Shown here one piece after another: positions 52,414 through 61,736 of a stretch of DNA of 64,000 nucleotides. The number at the start of each line of letters is the position of its first letter. Position 1 is the first letter of the stretch. The position numbers were made by a program, and so were the translations under genes. The DNA is from an uncultured bacterium (GTDB taxonomy: Bacteria; Oederibacteriota; PGYV01; Palsa-1178), in contig CALAOR010000078.1 in the NCBI GenBank assembly GCA_937889595.1, positions 1 through 64,000 on the forward strand, given 5' to 3'. The notes below the pieces were generated by a model. It was not told where the DNA came from and made no database searches. It was given only the letters and a program-made list of their open reading frames with translations.

Positions 52414-53547
52414 ATGTATAATCCAGGCACTTTCAAGACAATTTTTCCAAATAAAGATACAGAGTATAAAAGCTTTTTACCCACTCATATAAACAATCAA
52501 TTTGAGTGGTCCGATAAGGAAATCACTATGCAGCTTGAAGAAGCCATGCGTTTTCTCGGAGAGTTAAACGCATATTCAAACCTGGTACCTGATGTCGATT
52601 TTTTTATTAAGATGCATGTATTAAAGGAAGCCACAACATCGAGTAGGATCGAAGGTACGAGGACCGATATTGATGATATTGTTAAACCACAATCCGAAGT
52701 AAACCCGGAAAAACGTGATGATTGGGCAGAAGTCCATAATTATATATCTGCGGTAAAACGTGCAATAGCAGAACTTGCCAATCTTCCGCTGTCAATCAGG
52801 CTACTAAAAGAAACCCACTCCCAGTTAATGTCAGGTGTGCGCGGAGAAAAAAAATATCCCGGTGAAGTAAGAAAAAGCCAGAACTGGATTGGTGGTTCAA
52901 GTCCCAGGGATGCGTTTTTTGTCCCGCCTCATTGGGATGATTTATCTGATTTACTTTCGGACCTTGAAATGTTCTGGCACAATAGAGGGCTTGGAATTCC
53001 AAATCTGATAAAAATAGCCATGAGTCACTATCAGTTTGAGACCATACACCCTTTTTGCGATGGGAATGGCAGATTGGGCCGGCTGCTAATAACACTGCAA
53101 CTCGTAGAGCTGGGCTTTCTACAAAAACCCGCGCTTTATCTGTCTGCGTTTTTTGAAAAACACAAGGGTTCCTATTACGATGCTCTCACCATGGTCAGGT
53201 CATCTGGAAATATGGAACAATGGATAAAATTCTTCCTCTCAGGAGTCATAGATACAGCAAAAAACGGAAAGGAAACATTGCAGGCAATTGTAACCTTAAG
53301 AAAAGAATACAATGAAAAAATCCTTGGCTTTGGGAAAAGGATTAAACTGGCTAACCGCCTGTTACTAAAGCTGTTTGGGGATCCGGCTGTCAGTATTGTT
53401 GGTGTTGCTGAGTACCTTGAGGTTGCATTTGCAACTGCCGCAAGGCTTGTTGATGAATTTCAAGCAGTAGGAATTTTAAAGGAATCTACAGGCCAATCAA
53501 AAAATAGAATATTTGTTCTGGATAGTTATTTGAGTTTATTCAAATAA
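52414..53547 (+). CDS. Fic family protein (predicted AMP transferase)
   Basis: A 377-residue protein from ATG 52414 ([12 protein letters not shown]), GGAGG six bases ahead; the earlier start at 52384 is not supported. Fic_N region about 1-90, an inhibitory motif TTSSRIEG (S76, E80, G81), and the complete active-site [12 protein letters not shown] with H212. A winged-helix domain lies at the C-terminus (about 310-377). It differs from the Fic protein at 13664 in length and N-terminus. It is the only plus-strand gene between 4.5 and 64 kb and lies between the defence island and hemB. Predicted to AMPylate a host protein when released from inhibition. Confidence 0.88.
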   Translation: MYNPGTFKTIFPNKDTEYKSFLPTHINNQFEWSDKEITMQLEEAMRFLGELNAYSNLVPDVDFFIKMHVLKEATTSSRIEGTRTDIDDIVKPQSEVNPEKRDDWAEVHNYISAVKRAIAELANLPLSIRLLKETHSQLMSGVRGEKKYPGEVRKSQNWIGGSSPRDAFFVPPHWDDLSDLLSDLEMFWHNRGLGIPNLIKIAMSHYQFETIHPFCDGNGRLGRLLITLQLVELGFLQKPALYLSAFFEKHKGSYYDALTMVRSSGNMEQWIKFFLSGVIDTAKNGKETLQAIVTLRKEYNEKILGFGKRIKLANRLLLKLFGDPAVSIVGVAEYLEVAFATAARLVDEFQAVGILKESTGQSKNRIFVLDSYLSLFK

Positions 53548-53575
53548 GTCTATCTATGTTCTACAGTATCAAAAC

Positions 53576-54559
53576 TTAATCCCGCGCCTGTTTTATAATC
53601 TTCGCCGCTTCCTTCGCGTAGTATGTTATTATAATCCTTGCGCCCGCCCTTTTCATGGAAAGCAGGGCCTCCATCATGGCAGCCTGCCCGTCAAGCAGCC
53701 CTTTAGCGCCTGCCGACAGTATCATGCTGTATTCGCCGCTCACGCTGTACGCGGCAATGGGGACGTCGAGAACCTGCGATGCCTTCTGTATTATATCCAG
53801 GTATGCAAGAGCAGGCTTTACCATGACTATATCCGCGCCTTCGTCTATATCAAGCTTCATTTCCTTTATTGCCTCGGCTGAATTTGCAGGGTCCATCTGG
53901 TATGTTTTCCTGTCGCCAAATGCAGGCGCCGAATGCGCGGCCTCGCGGAACGGCCCGTAAAAAGCGGACGCGTATTTTGCCGAGTATGACATTATGATGG
54001 TGTCTGTAAAGCCGCTGTCGTCGAGTTCTTTCCTGATGGCTGCCACCCTGCCGTCCATCATGTCCGACGGCGCCACCATATCAGCCCCTGCTCTGGCGTG
54101 CGACAGGGCCATTTTTGACAGCGCAGCGAGGGAACGGTCATTGTCTATTTTATTTCCATCAAGGATGCCGCAGTGGCCCGACTTTGTGTACGCGCACAGG
54201 CACACGTCTGTCGCGGCTATTATGTCAGGGAACTCCTTTTTAATGTTTTTTAGCGCAACCTGCACTATGCCGTTCTTATCTGCCGCACCCGTGCCTTTAT
54301 CGTCCTTTTTTTCAGGCACCCCGAATATCAGCACCCCGGGAATGCCGCATTTTTTAACTTCTTCCACTTCAGAGCATATCATGTCGGACGAAAACCTGTA
54401 AACACCCGGCATTGAGCTTATCTCCTCTTTTATTTTACTGCCCGGGACTACAAAAACAGGCTGCATGAAATTAGAGGCTTCAAGCCCTGTTTCCCTGACA
54501 AGCTTCCTTATGCCCGCATTCTGCCTTAAACGCCTTGCCCTGTGCTCTGGAAATTTCAT
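53576..54559 (-). CDS. hemB: Porphobilinogen synthase (HemB)
   Basis: A 327-residue 5-aminolevulinate dehydratase joining two 5-aminolevulinate to porphobilinogen. The active-site lysines K195 (MSYSAKYASAFYGPFREA) and K248 (VMVKPALAYLD) are present, and the zinc cysteines C120, C122 and C130 lie in DVCLCAYTKSGHCG, so it is the zinc-dependent type. GGAGG lies ahead of the ATG. It is the last gene of the hem string in this direction; the next gene, hemL, is on the other side of the defence island. Confidence 0.97.
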   Translation of the reverse strand: MKFPEHRARRLRQNAGIRKLVRETGLEASNFMQPVFVVPGSKIKEEISSMPGVYRFSSDMICSEVEEVKKCGIPGVLIFGVPEKKDDKGTGAADKNGIVQVALKNIKKEFPDIIAATDVCLCAYTKSGHCGILDGNKIDNDRSLAALSKMALSHARAGADMVAPSDMMDGRVAAIRKELDDSGFTDTIIMSYSAKYASAFYGPFREAAHSAPAFGDRKTYQMDPANSAEAIKEMKLDIDEGADIVMVKPALAYLDIIQKASQVLDVPIAAYSVSGEYSMILSAGAKGLLDGQAAMMEALLSMKRAGARIIITYYAKEAAKIIKQARD

Positions 54560-54578
54560 CTTAACCTCCGTTATTGGC

Positions 54579-55307
54579 TTATAGTTTTGAGGCTGTCCTG
54601 ACCATTGATTCGAAACTACTTTTGTCCGATGTTATGACATTATTAAACCCTGATTTTATTATTGTGTCCGCGGTCTGGGCGCCTATTGCTATTGCCGCTG
54701 ATTCCATAAGCGCGGCCCTGCCTTCTTCCCCTGTTATTTCCAGGTAATTTTTAAATGACGAAGGGCTGGAAAACAATATCGCGCGGTACGGCCTGTTGTC
54801 CATGAATTCTTTTATCTGTGAAGAGCTCTTTTGCGCTTTTACTGCCGTATAAACGAAGAGCCTGTCAATTTCAGCGCCGAGCGCGGTAAGTCCGTCCGCA
54901 ATATTCTTTCCTGATATGGCCGAACACGGCAAAAGCACCTTTTTTCCGGAAAAATCATATGCAATCCCGGCTTCTTTGACAAACGCCTGTGAATTGAATT
55001 CAGAGGGGATAAAATCCGATTTTATCCCGCATTTTTCCAGGGCAGCCGATGTCTCGCCGCCGATCGAGCCTGTTTTTTTACCCTTAAAATATCCTTTTCC
55101 GGATTTTTTGACAAAAAAATCGACCGCGTTCCTGCTTGTAAATATCACCCAGTCGTATTGGCGCCCGGACACCGTAAAATCAAGCGGCTGTATCTCTATT
55201 GTCGCAAAGTGCGCCGCGTCAAGCCCCGCACTTTTTGCGGTTGCAACGGCCTTTTCGAAATTTTCAATTGTGCTGGTTATCGCTATTTTTTTTCCTGATA
55301 TTTTCAA
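54579..55307 (-). CDS. hemD: Uroporphyrinogen-III synthase (HemD)
   Basis: A 242-residue HemD starting, most likely, at TTG 55305-55307 (KISGKKIAITST follows), because GGGGAGGG lies seven bases ahead; the upstream ATG at 55418 is deep inside hemC. The fold is recognisable by KKIAITST, DWVIFTSRNAVDFF, ALEKCGIKSDFIPSEF, KVLLPCSAI, YTAVKA and AILFSSPSSFKNYLE. It closes and inverts hydroxymethylbilane to uroporphyrinogen III. It overlaps the end of hemC by 44 bases. HemD is always divergent, but context makes it secure. Confidence 0.9.
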   Translation of the reverse strand: MKISGKKIAITSTIENFEKAVATAKSAGLDAAHFATIEIQPLDFTVSGRQYDWVIFTSRNAVDFFVKKSGKGYFKGKKTGSIGGETSAALEKCGIKSDFIPSEFNSQAFVKEAGIAYDFSGKKVLLPCSAISGKNIADGLTALGAEIDRLFVYTAVKAQKSSSQIKEFMDNRPYRAILFSSPSSFKNYLEITGEEGRAALMESAAIAIGAQTADTIIKSGFNNVITSDKSSFESMVRTASKL

Positions 55308-56196
55308 GCACAGCCCTCCCCCCAGCTGAAAGAAGTTTTTCCGCCAGTTCGCGGCCGTAAGGCCTGTTATATTCCGCAAACTCAAAGAGACCCCTGTAAA
55401 CCAGTTTTCCTTCTTCATCCCCTATGTAACCGTAAAGGCTGTGCCCTTTTGCGGACTTTACGCACAGCGCGCCGACCGGCAAAGAACAGCCTCCTCCGGT
55501 TTCCTTTAAAAAATCCCTTTCAGCCGTGTAACACAGCCTTGATTCAAGGCAGTCAAATTTGGCGGCCGCAATACCGGCTGACGAGCCGTTTACGGTTTCC
55601 ACCGCGATTATCCCCTGCCCGGGCGCGGGCGTGAATTCATCGGCCGCAATAATATTCAGCCCCGCCTTGTCAAGCCCCAGCCTTATTATGCCGGCGGCCG
55701 CCATTATGCCGCCGTCAAAACTTTCCATTATTTTTTTTACGCGTGTTTCCACGTTCCCCCTTATGGACTGTGCTATAAGGCCCGGCATCGCGGCTTTCAC
55801 CTGGCTCATCCGCCTTATGCTTCCCGCGGCTATGCTTCCTCCTTTTGGCACTTCCTTTAACTCCTTGTACTTTGCGGATATGAAAACATCCAGCGGGTTT
55901 TCCCTGTCAAGCATTGCCGTTATCTCAAGCCCGGACCTTAGATCCACGGGCATGTCCTTGAGTGAATGCACGGCAGCGTCTATCCTGCCTTCAAGCAGCG
56001 CTGTTTCGAGCTCTTTCACAAATACGCCTGTCTGCTTCATGGAATACAGCGGAACGTCTTTTTCCATGTCGCCTGTTGTCTTAATCACGATTATCTCTGT
56101 TTTATCACCGAGCGCATTGAATTTTCCGGCTACAATGCGCGCCTGCAGCATGGCCAAACCGCTGCCTCTTGTCCCTATCCTGACTGTTCCCGTCAT
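55264..56196 (-). CDS. hemC: Hydroxymethylbilane synthase (HemC)
   Basis: A 310-residue porphobilinogen deaminase. It joins four porphobilinogen units on a dipyrromethane cofactor attached to C237 in GGGCSLPVGA. Substrate-binding residues are in IGTRGSGLAMLQA, VHSLKDMPVDL, GSIRRMSQV and RGNVETRV, and the catalytic aspartate lies in VHSLKD. Its ATG overlaps the hemA stop by four bases (ATGA), and hemD starts inside its end, so hemA-hemC-hemD are translationally coupled. Confidence 0.97.
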   Translation of the reverse strand: MTGTVRIGTRGSGLAMLQARIVAGKFNALGDKTEIIVIKTTGDMEKDVPLYSMKQTGVFVKELETALLEGRIDAAVHSLKDMPVDLRSGLEITAMLDRENPLDVFISAKYKELKEVPKGGSIAAGSIRRMSQVKAAMPGLIAQSIRGNVETRVKKIMESFDGGIMAAAGIIRLGLDKAGLNIIAADEFTPAPGQGIIAVETVNGSSAGIAAAKFDCLESRLCYTAERDFLKETGGGCSLPVGALCVKSAKGHSLYGYIGDEEGKLVYRGLFEFAEYNRPYGRELAEKLLSAGGRAVLENIRKKNSDNQHN

Positions 56197-57449
56197 ATTT
56201 TAAACTCTTCCTTTATCAGTTTGATGAAACTTTCGTAATCCCCGCCGGCGTCTATCCTTTTTTTTAATTCATTCATGTGCGTGCTTATGATCCTGTCAAC
56301 TACGGCAACCGCGTTCTTTTCCACCAGTCTCGCGGCCGAGAGCGGCAGTTTGTTTTCCCTGGCTGTTTTCAGGCTTTCTTCCACAACTATGCCGTATATT
56401 TTTTCCTTTATGCCCTGCATAACCGGCGCCAGGTCCTTCATTATCAGCATTTTTTCAAATTTTCCGGTTGCGTGTTTTATGACAGCTTCCGCCGCTTTAT
56501 ACCCGCTCTTTCTTGCCGCCATATTCTTTTCGACATGTTTATTTAAGTCATCCATGTCATGAACGAATACTCCTTTTATATTTTTTATCCCGGCTTCGGT
56601 GTCGCGCGGTACCGCTATGTCTATAATGTGCAGCGGCGTATTCCTTTTTGCCGCTATGCCCCTGATGAGTTTTGTTTTTATCACCGGTTTTACCGACCCC
56701 GTTGAGGCCAGGACAATATCCGTGTTTTCCATTGCCTGTTTCAGGCTCCCGAACCCATACGCGGCCCCTTTGAATTCCTTTGACATATCCACTGCCTTTT
56801 CATATGTCTTATTCAGCACGTCTATGGAGCCGGCCCCTTTTTTCCTGAAATGCTCGGCCGCCATCTGCGCCATCCTGCCGGCCCCTATCAGAAGTACCCT
56901 TTTACCCTTTAACGTGCCGAATATCCCGGCCGCAAGTTCAACGGCAATATGACTTACCGAGACCGCGCCTTTTGATATGTCCGTACTGTTGCGGACTCTT
57001 TTTTCCGCGGCCATGGCAGCGTTGAAAAGCGCGTATAAGACCCTGCCTGCGGATTTATTTTCAAGGGCAGCGACGAACGCGTCCTTAAACTGCCCTGTAA
57101 CCTCGTTCTCGCCTATTACCATGGAATCAAGTGAAGACGCCACTTTGAAAACGTGTTCAACGGCCCTGCTTCCCCTGAATAAATAAAATGCCGCGGCGTG
57201 CTTTTTAAAGTCAATGTTTTTCATCCCGCAGAGGGCCTCCATGGCCGCGGTCCCCATATCCTTGCCGGAATAAACATAATAAATATCCGTCCTGTTGCAC
57301 GTGGAGAGTATCATGCATTCATCAATACCGCGAGTTTTAAGGAGCCCTGAAAGTGTTTCAGCCAGCATATTTGCCGGCACATAGAGTTTTTCCCTGAGAA
57401 TAAGTTCCGATGTCCTGTGATTTATGCCTTCAACACAGATTCTTTCCAT
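56193..57449 (-). CDS. hemA: Glutamyl-tRNA reductase (HemA)
   Basis: A 418-residue enzyme that reduces glutamyl-tRNA to glutamate-1-semialdehyde, the first committed step of the C5 pathway. Catalytic C51 is in ILSTCNRTDIYY, the NADPH-binding loop in VLLIGAGRMAQMAAEHF, and conserved FKVASSLDSMVIGENEV and the C-terminal dimer helices are in place. GGAG precedes the ATG. In the same string, precorrin-2 dehydrogenase is commonly found with hemA, as here. Confidence 0.97.
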   Translation of the reverse strand: MERICVEGINHRTSELILREKLYVPANMLAETLSGLLKTRGIDECMILSTCNRTDIYYVYSGKDMGTAAMEALCGMKNIDFKKHAAAFYLFRGSRAVEHVFKVASSLDSMVIGENEVTGQFKDAFVAALENKSAGRVLYALFNAAMAAEKRVRNSTDISKGAVSVSHIAVELAAGIFGTLKGKRVLLIGAGRMAQMAAEHFRKKGAGSIDVLNKTYEKAVDMSKEFKGAAYGFGSLKQAMENTDIVLASTGSVKPVIKTKLIRGIAAKRNTPLHIIDIAVPRDTEAGIKNIKGVFVHDMDDLNKHVEKNMAARKSGYKAAEAVIKHATGKFEKMLIMKDLAPVMQGIKEKIYGIVVEESLKTARENKLPLSAARLVEKNAVAVVDRIISTHMNELKKRIDAGGDYESFIKLIKEEFKI

Positions 57450-57464
57450 ATTAAAACTTCTCCT

Positions 57465-58796
57465 TTATCTAATGCTGTTTATTTCCGCCGCGACAGCCGC
57501 GGACCTTTTCACCATATCGCTTGCGCTTATGCCGAAAAAAGCATTGCCTCCAAGATACAGCCCGGGAAATCCTGAAAAGATCTTCAACAGTTCCGCGACA
57601 ATATCCTCATGCCCGACACGGTATATGGGAATGGCTTTTTCATGCCTTATGATCTTTGTAAACACAGGCGCCGCACTGATCCCGGTTGCCCGCTTCAAGC
57701 CGTCCAAAACAGCTTTCAAAAGGTCTGCGTCGGTGAGCGCATATACTTCCCTGTTTTTATCGCCGCCTGCCATGACAGTGATCAGCCCTTTTCCTTCGGG
57801 CGCCCTGTTCCTGAAAATAATTGACGCAAAAACAGCTCCAAGCGCGGCGTTTTTCACTTTTCCCGCGGTTAAAAAGCCGAACCCGGCTGCCTTTTTTTCA
57901 ATGTCCTTTTGCTCAAAACCCAGGTGCACGACCGAAAGCGGCGCGTAATCAATACGGCCGGCCGCTGCCCTTGCCGGTTCAAACATCCCGGCGAGTTCAT
58001 AAGAAGGCACGGCAAAAACCACGGCATCGTGGCTGGACATAAATCCGCTGCCTGACAGGCTCCATGAACCCCCGATACGCTTCACTGAATCAACAGAAAA
58101 TCCTGTTTTTATGTTTCTGCCCAGATTTTTGCTTAGCGCTTCTATTATAACACCCATTCCATTATCAAAACTGGTCAGTTTTCCCGGCGGCGCGCCTCCG
58201 CGCCCGAGTTTTGCCATGGCTTTAAAAAGCGAACCATATTCGCGTTCAAGCTCAAACATCCGCGGAAAAGCGCTCTTTAAGCTCAATTTTTCCGGATCGC
58301 CCGCGAATATGCCGCTGACCATGGGCGTGACAAGTTTGTCGAGCGCTTCGCGGCCAAGCCTGCGCCTTGTAAAAGACGCCACACTTTCATCTTCACTGCT
58401 TTTTTTTGGCACAACCAGCGGCTCCGCGATTATCCTGAGCTTTCCCGCAATGCTTATAAGGCCGCTCTTTATGAACGCGCCCGGGTTTTCCGGCAGTTTG
58501 TGCAATTTTTTCCCGTCAAAAATATACCGCGCGGCCGAAGCCGCATCTGCCTTTAGCAGAGAACCCTGGATGTTGAGCGCGGCGGCCAGCTCTGTTATGT
58601 AAGGCTTGCTGTCAAGGTATCCGTTCGGCCCGGTTTCCGCTGTAAATCCGTCTTCTTTTATGGTACCTATGGTGCCGCCCGGTCTTTTTTCTTTTTCATA
58701 AACTGTGATGTTATGCGCTTTGGGCGCGGCATTCTTTGTCAGGTAATATGCAGCGCTTAAACCCGATATACCGCCGCCGATAATTGCTATCTTCAT
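57465..58796 (-). CDS. hemY: HemY/CgoX-type porphyrinogen oxidase
   Basis: A 443-residue FAD-dependent oxidase. The dinucleotide fold is at the start (AIIGGGISGLSAAYYL), GGTIGTIKEDGFTAETGPNGYL follows, EPLVVPKKSSEDESVASFTRRRLGREALDKLVTPMVSGIFAGDPEKLS is the family middle (shown as continuous blocks), and LYLGGNAFFGISASDMVKR closes the FAD site. The family either oxidises protoporphyrinogen IX (HemY) or coproporphyrinogen III (CgoX). No HemN/HemF is visible here and an AhbD-like enzyme is in the string, so the CgoX role is favoured by context. It overlaps hemH by four bases. These enzymes normally use oxygen, which limits a strictly anaerobic model. Confidence 0.92.
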   Translation of the reverse strand: MKIAIIGGGISGLSAAYYLTKNAAPKAHNITVYEKEKRPGGTIGTIKEDGFTAETGPNGYLDSKPYITELAAALNIQGSLLKADAASAARYIFDGKKLHKLPENPGAFIKSGLISIAGKLRIIAEPLVVPKKSSEDESVASFTRRRLGREALDKLVTPMVSGIFAGDPEKLSLKSAFPRMFELEREYGSLFKAMAKLGRGGAPPGKLTSFDNGMGVIIEALSKNLGRNIKTGFSVDSVKRIGGSWSLSGSGFMSSHDAVVFAVPSYELAGMFEPARAAAGRIDYAPLSVVHLGFEQKDIEKKAAGFGFLTAGKVKNAALGAVFASIIFRNRAPEGKGLITVMAGGDKNREVYALTDADLLKAVLDGLKRATGISAAPVFTKIIRHEKAIPIYRVGHEDIVAELLKIFSGFPGLYLGGNAFFGISASDMVKRSAAVAAEINSIR

Positions 58797-59665
58797 AAAT
58801 TCTCCCTTATGACCTTTTCCATAAGTCCCGTGAATTCGCCGCTGTCATTCGGCAACACAGCGCGCGCAAATCCCGCTGCCCCGCTGTCGGCCGCTTCCTG
58901 CTTAAGCTTGATGTCTATATCATACAGCACTTCGATATTGTCGAGCGGGAAACTTAAATAAACAACCGCGATCTTTTTCGCGCGTTTGCCCGCTTCTTTT
59001 ATTATGCCCGACGCTTCGGGCCCGACCCATTTTCCCGGACCTGCTTTTCCTATATAAGCGAGCCTGCATTCGAAACCGGAAAATTTTGCCGCAAGCACCC
59101 TGTATGTTTCCTCTATATCCCGTATGTACGGGTCGTTGTTTTTTATCACAGCCTCAGGCAGGCTGTGCGCTATGAAAAGCATTGTTTTTTCGCCGCTGCC
59201 CAGGAGCGACAGGGCGTTTGCCGCGTTTTTTTCCGTCATTTCAAGAAATTTGCCCTGCCTGTGCCATTCCCTGATTATTGTCCTGCCAGACAGCCTTTTT
59301 TCCATCAGCCCCGCGAGCACCGATGAATAATGCGGGTAAAGCGGCAAAACCAAAGCGTCAGGCCCGGCTTCTTCTATGTAAGGCGGTACATGCGTGTAAA
59401 GCGCGCGCACGCGCAGGCCGTCATTTTCAAATATTTTTGAAAGTTTTGCCGCCAGCGATATGGTTAATTTTTTTACGGGAGTCCATCCGGTTTTTTCATA
59501 ATTAGCCAGTGATTTTTTGAACCTTAGCGCGGCTATAAGCGGCCCGAGAAGGCCCTGCAAAGGAAGTTTTATCATATCCCTGTCCTTGAAAATATTGCGG
59601 AGAAACATGCGCAATTCATCCGCGGTATCCGGCCCGCCCATGTGCGCGAGGATGATTTCTCTCAT
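58793..59665 (-). CDS. hemH: Ferrochelatase (HemH)
   Basis: A 290-residue ferrochelatase inserting iron into a porphyrin. The catalytic histidine H167 is in FIAHSLPEA and the conserved glutamate E245 in NIEVLYDIDI, with the N-terminal LxLAHMGGPDTADELRMFLRNIF start. It is shorter than the ~310-340 residues of most and lacks a C-terminal membrane or Fe-S extension. The GPDxxxxLRMFLRN start and compact length resemble the coproporphyrin ferrochelatases (CpfC), but substrate cannot be decided by eye. It overlaps hemE upstream and hemY downstream by four bases each. Confidence 0.93.
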   Translation of the reverse strand: MREIILAHMGGPDTADELRMFLRNIFKDRDMIKLPLQGLLGPLIAALRFKKSLANYEKTGWTPVKKLTISLAAKLSKIFENDGLRVRALYTHVPPYIEEAGPDALVLPLYPHYSSVLAGLMEKRLSGRTIIREWHRQGKFLEMTEKNAANALSLLGSGEKTMLFIAHSLPEAVIKNNDPYIRDIEETYRVLAAKFSGFECRLAYIGKAGPGKWVGPEASGIIKEAGKRAKKIAVVYLSFPLDNIEVLYDIDIKLKQEAADSGAAGFARAVLPNDSGEFTGLMEKVIRENL

Positions 59666-60669
59666 CTTTTGCCCGCGCTTTTTATGTATTCGACCGCAAA
59701 CATCACGTTTTCCTCGGGAGTTTCCTTGATCACCCCGTGTCCAAGGTTGAAAATATGCCCTTTAAGCCCGCGCGAGTCTGCAAGCACCGCGTCTATTCCA
59801 TTTTTTATCCCATCCTTATTTTTTAGCAGGACTGCGGGGTCCAGGTTCCCCTGCAGGATGAATTTGTTCCCTGTCCTCCTGTTGAATTCCGCCAGCGTCA
59901 TGGAAGAATCCACGGACAAAACGTCAATATTTTCAAGTTTGCCGACAGCCTCAGCCAGGCCCCATCCGTTTTTAAAAAAATAGATCACGCGGGCGCCTGC
60001 CGCCTTTATCCTGCCTGCTATTTTATCCACATAAGGCGCGGAATGTTCCCCGTAAAACCCGGGTTCAAGCAGCCCCGCCCATGTGTCAAATATCTGAAAA
60101 ACCTTCACGCCCGCCTTTACCTGGGCCAAAGCGCAATTTATTACCGCCTCCGTGACCTTTTCCATAAGAGGCGCATAAACCGCTGAGTCCTTCATTTTTA
60201 ATGCCCCTTCAAACCCGATGCCGTGTTTTTCTTTCATTATATACGCGAATAAAGTAAAAGGCGCGCCGCAAAATCCGATGACTTCTTTTTCCGCGGGTAA
60301 AGACGCGGTTACAAGGCGTATGGCTTGTGCAAGAAAATCAAAATCCTTTTCCCCCGGGATTTTAAGCTTGTCGACATCCGCCTTGGTTTCAACTGAGCCT
60401 TTGATTACCGGCCCGGGATTGAATTCCAGGCCAAAACCCATGCGTTCAAGCGGCAGCAGTATGTCGGAAAAAATTATTGCCGCGTCAAAACCGAATTTTT
60501 TCACGGGCTGAAGCGTAACTTCCGCTGCCAAATCCGGGGTTTTGCACATATCAAGGAAGGTGTGCTTTTCCTTTATCGCCCTGTATTGGGCCATGTACCT
60601 GCCAGCCTGCCTCATGAACCATACCGGGGAATGGTCTATTTTCCTGCCTTCAATGACATCCAGTATCAT
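59662..60669 (-). CDS. hemE: Uroporphyrinogen decarboxylase (HemE)
   Basis: A 335-residue enzyme decarboxylating uroporphyrinogen III to coproporphyrinogen III. The start is ATG 60669 (MILDVIEGRKIDHSPVWFMRQAGRYM), with GGGAGG ahead; its ATG overlaps the stop of the radical SAM gene (ATGA). Catalytic features are the MRQAGRYM arginines, FSDILLPLE (catalytic Asp), GFCGAPFTLFAYI, FDTWAG (Asp-Thr) and FNLGHGV near the end. Confidence 0.96.
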   Translation of the reverse strand: MILDVIEGRKIDHSPVWFMRQAGRYMAQYRAIKEKHTFLDMCKTPDLAAEVTLQPVKKFGFDAAIIFSDILLPLERMGFGLEFNPGPVIKGSVETKADVDKLKIPGEKDFDFLAQAIRLVTASLPAEKEVIGFCGAPFTLFAYIMKEKHGIGFEGALKMKDSAVYAPLMEKVTEAVINCALAQVKAGVKVFQIFDTWAGLLEPGFYGEHSAPYVDKIAGRIKAAGARVIYFFKNGWGLAEAVGKLENIDVLSVDSSMTLAEFNRRTGNKFILQGNLDPAVLLKNKDGIKNGIDAVLADSRGLKGHIFNLGHGVIKETPEENVMFAVEYIKSAGKR

Positions 60670-61736
60670 TTTACCGCCTCCCATGAGGCGGGCACATAAC
60701 CGCAGTAAGGATCGTTTGATTTCAAATCATTGTCATATATAAGCGCCCTTGCCCTGCAGCCGCCGCACGTGTTCCTGTAATCGCAAACGCCGCACCTGCT
60801 CTTATAATCCGAATAATCCCTGAATGATTTAAAAAGCCCGGACTCCCATATTTCCGAAAATTTTTGCCTGAAAATATTGCCTCCCGGTCCGGTAAAATAA
60901 CTGCACGGATAAACATCGCCTTCCGCGCTTATGTAGGCTATGGACTGCCCTGCGACGCAGCCCTTGCCGCCGCCCGGCGAAAACGACAGTTTCCGCCTGT
61001 CTGAATTATTGCCGGATTTTTTTTGTTCTTCGGCAAATATCCTGTAATAAGACGGCGCGCATGTCGGCCTTACAAGTATTTCGTGCTCTTTTATTTCCAT
61101 ATTATAATGCCATTTCAGTATTTTTTCATAATCTTCCCTGCTTATAAGCTCGTCTAAAAGGCCTTTGCCCCTGCCCATGGGCACCACGATGAACATATAC
61201 CAGGCTTTTGCCCCGAGTTTCCTGGCTAAAAGATAAGTGTCTTCTATATAAGGCTGGTTCCTCTTTGTAAAGGAGGAATTAATCAGGAATTCAATCCCGT
61301 GGGCCCTGAATTTTTCCGCAGCCGAGATCACCGCGTCAAAAGACCCTTTTTGTTTCCGGAAATTGTCGTGTGCTTCGGCGCCGGGTCCGTCCAGGCTCAA
61401 TGAAATTATTTTTATGCCTGATCCCTTTATTTTTTCGCAGACTTCATCCGTTACAAGCGAGCCGTTTGTGGCCATTGCCATTTTAAAACCCAGCTTTGTC
61501 CCGTATTTTGCAAGCTCGAAAATATCCCCGCGTAAAAGCGGCTCACCGCCGGTCAATACAAACACGGGCCGCGCAAACTCCGCGACCTTTTCCATAAGTT
61601 CAATGGCTTTTTTTGTATCCACAGTATCAAAATGCGATGCGTCGGCGTTTGACCTGCAATGAATGCACTTTAAGTTGCACTTTTTAGTGGTTTCCCACGC
61701 CACCCATTTTAATGGGAATGATCCGATATTTGTCAT
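60666..61736 (-). CDS. ahbD: AhbD-like radical SAM enzyme (heme b synthase candidate)
   Basis: A 356-residue radical SAM protein with the 4Fe-4S motif C20-x3-C24-x2-C27 (KKCNLKCIHCRS), LTGGEPLLRGDIFELA, and a SPASM-like second cluster region (GCVAGQSIAYISAEGDVYPCSYF, CGVCDYRNTCGGCRARA). RPTCAPSYYRI and the WVAWETTKKCN start match AhbD, which decarboxylates iron-coproporphyrin III to heme. AhbC (a related siroheme-derivative enzyme) and NirJ are the alternatives. It starts inside the end of cobA (53-base overlap, AAGGAAAG ahead) and directly precedes hemE. Confidence 0.75.
   Translation of the reverse strand: MTNIGSFPLKWVAWETTKKCNLKCIHCRSNADASHFDTVDTKKAIELMEKVAEFARPVFVLTGGEPLLRGDIFELAKYGTKLGFKMAMATNGSLVTDEVCEKIKGSGIKIISLSLDGPGAEAHDNFRKQKGSFDAVISAAEKFRAHGIEFLINSSFTKRNQPYIEDTYLLARKLGAKAWYMFIVVPMGRGKGLLDELISREDYEKILKWHYNMEIKEHEILVRPTCAPSYYRIFAEEQKKSGNNSDRRKLSFSPGGGKGCVAGQSIAYISAEGDVYPCSYFTGPGGNIFRQKFSEIWESGLFKSFRDYSDYKSRCGVCDYRNTCGGCRARALIYDNDLKSNDPYCGYVPASWEAVK

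Noticed and set aside
54579-55418. Longer hemD reading from an ATG at 55418
   Set aside because: The extra 37 codons lie within hemC and have no HemD similarity; TTG 55307 has a strong ribosome site.
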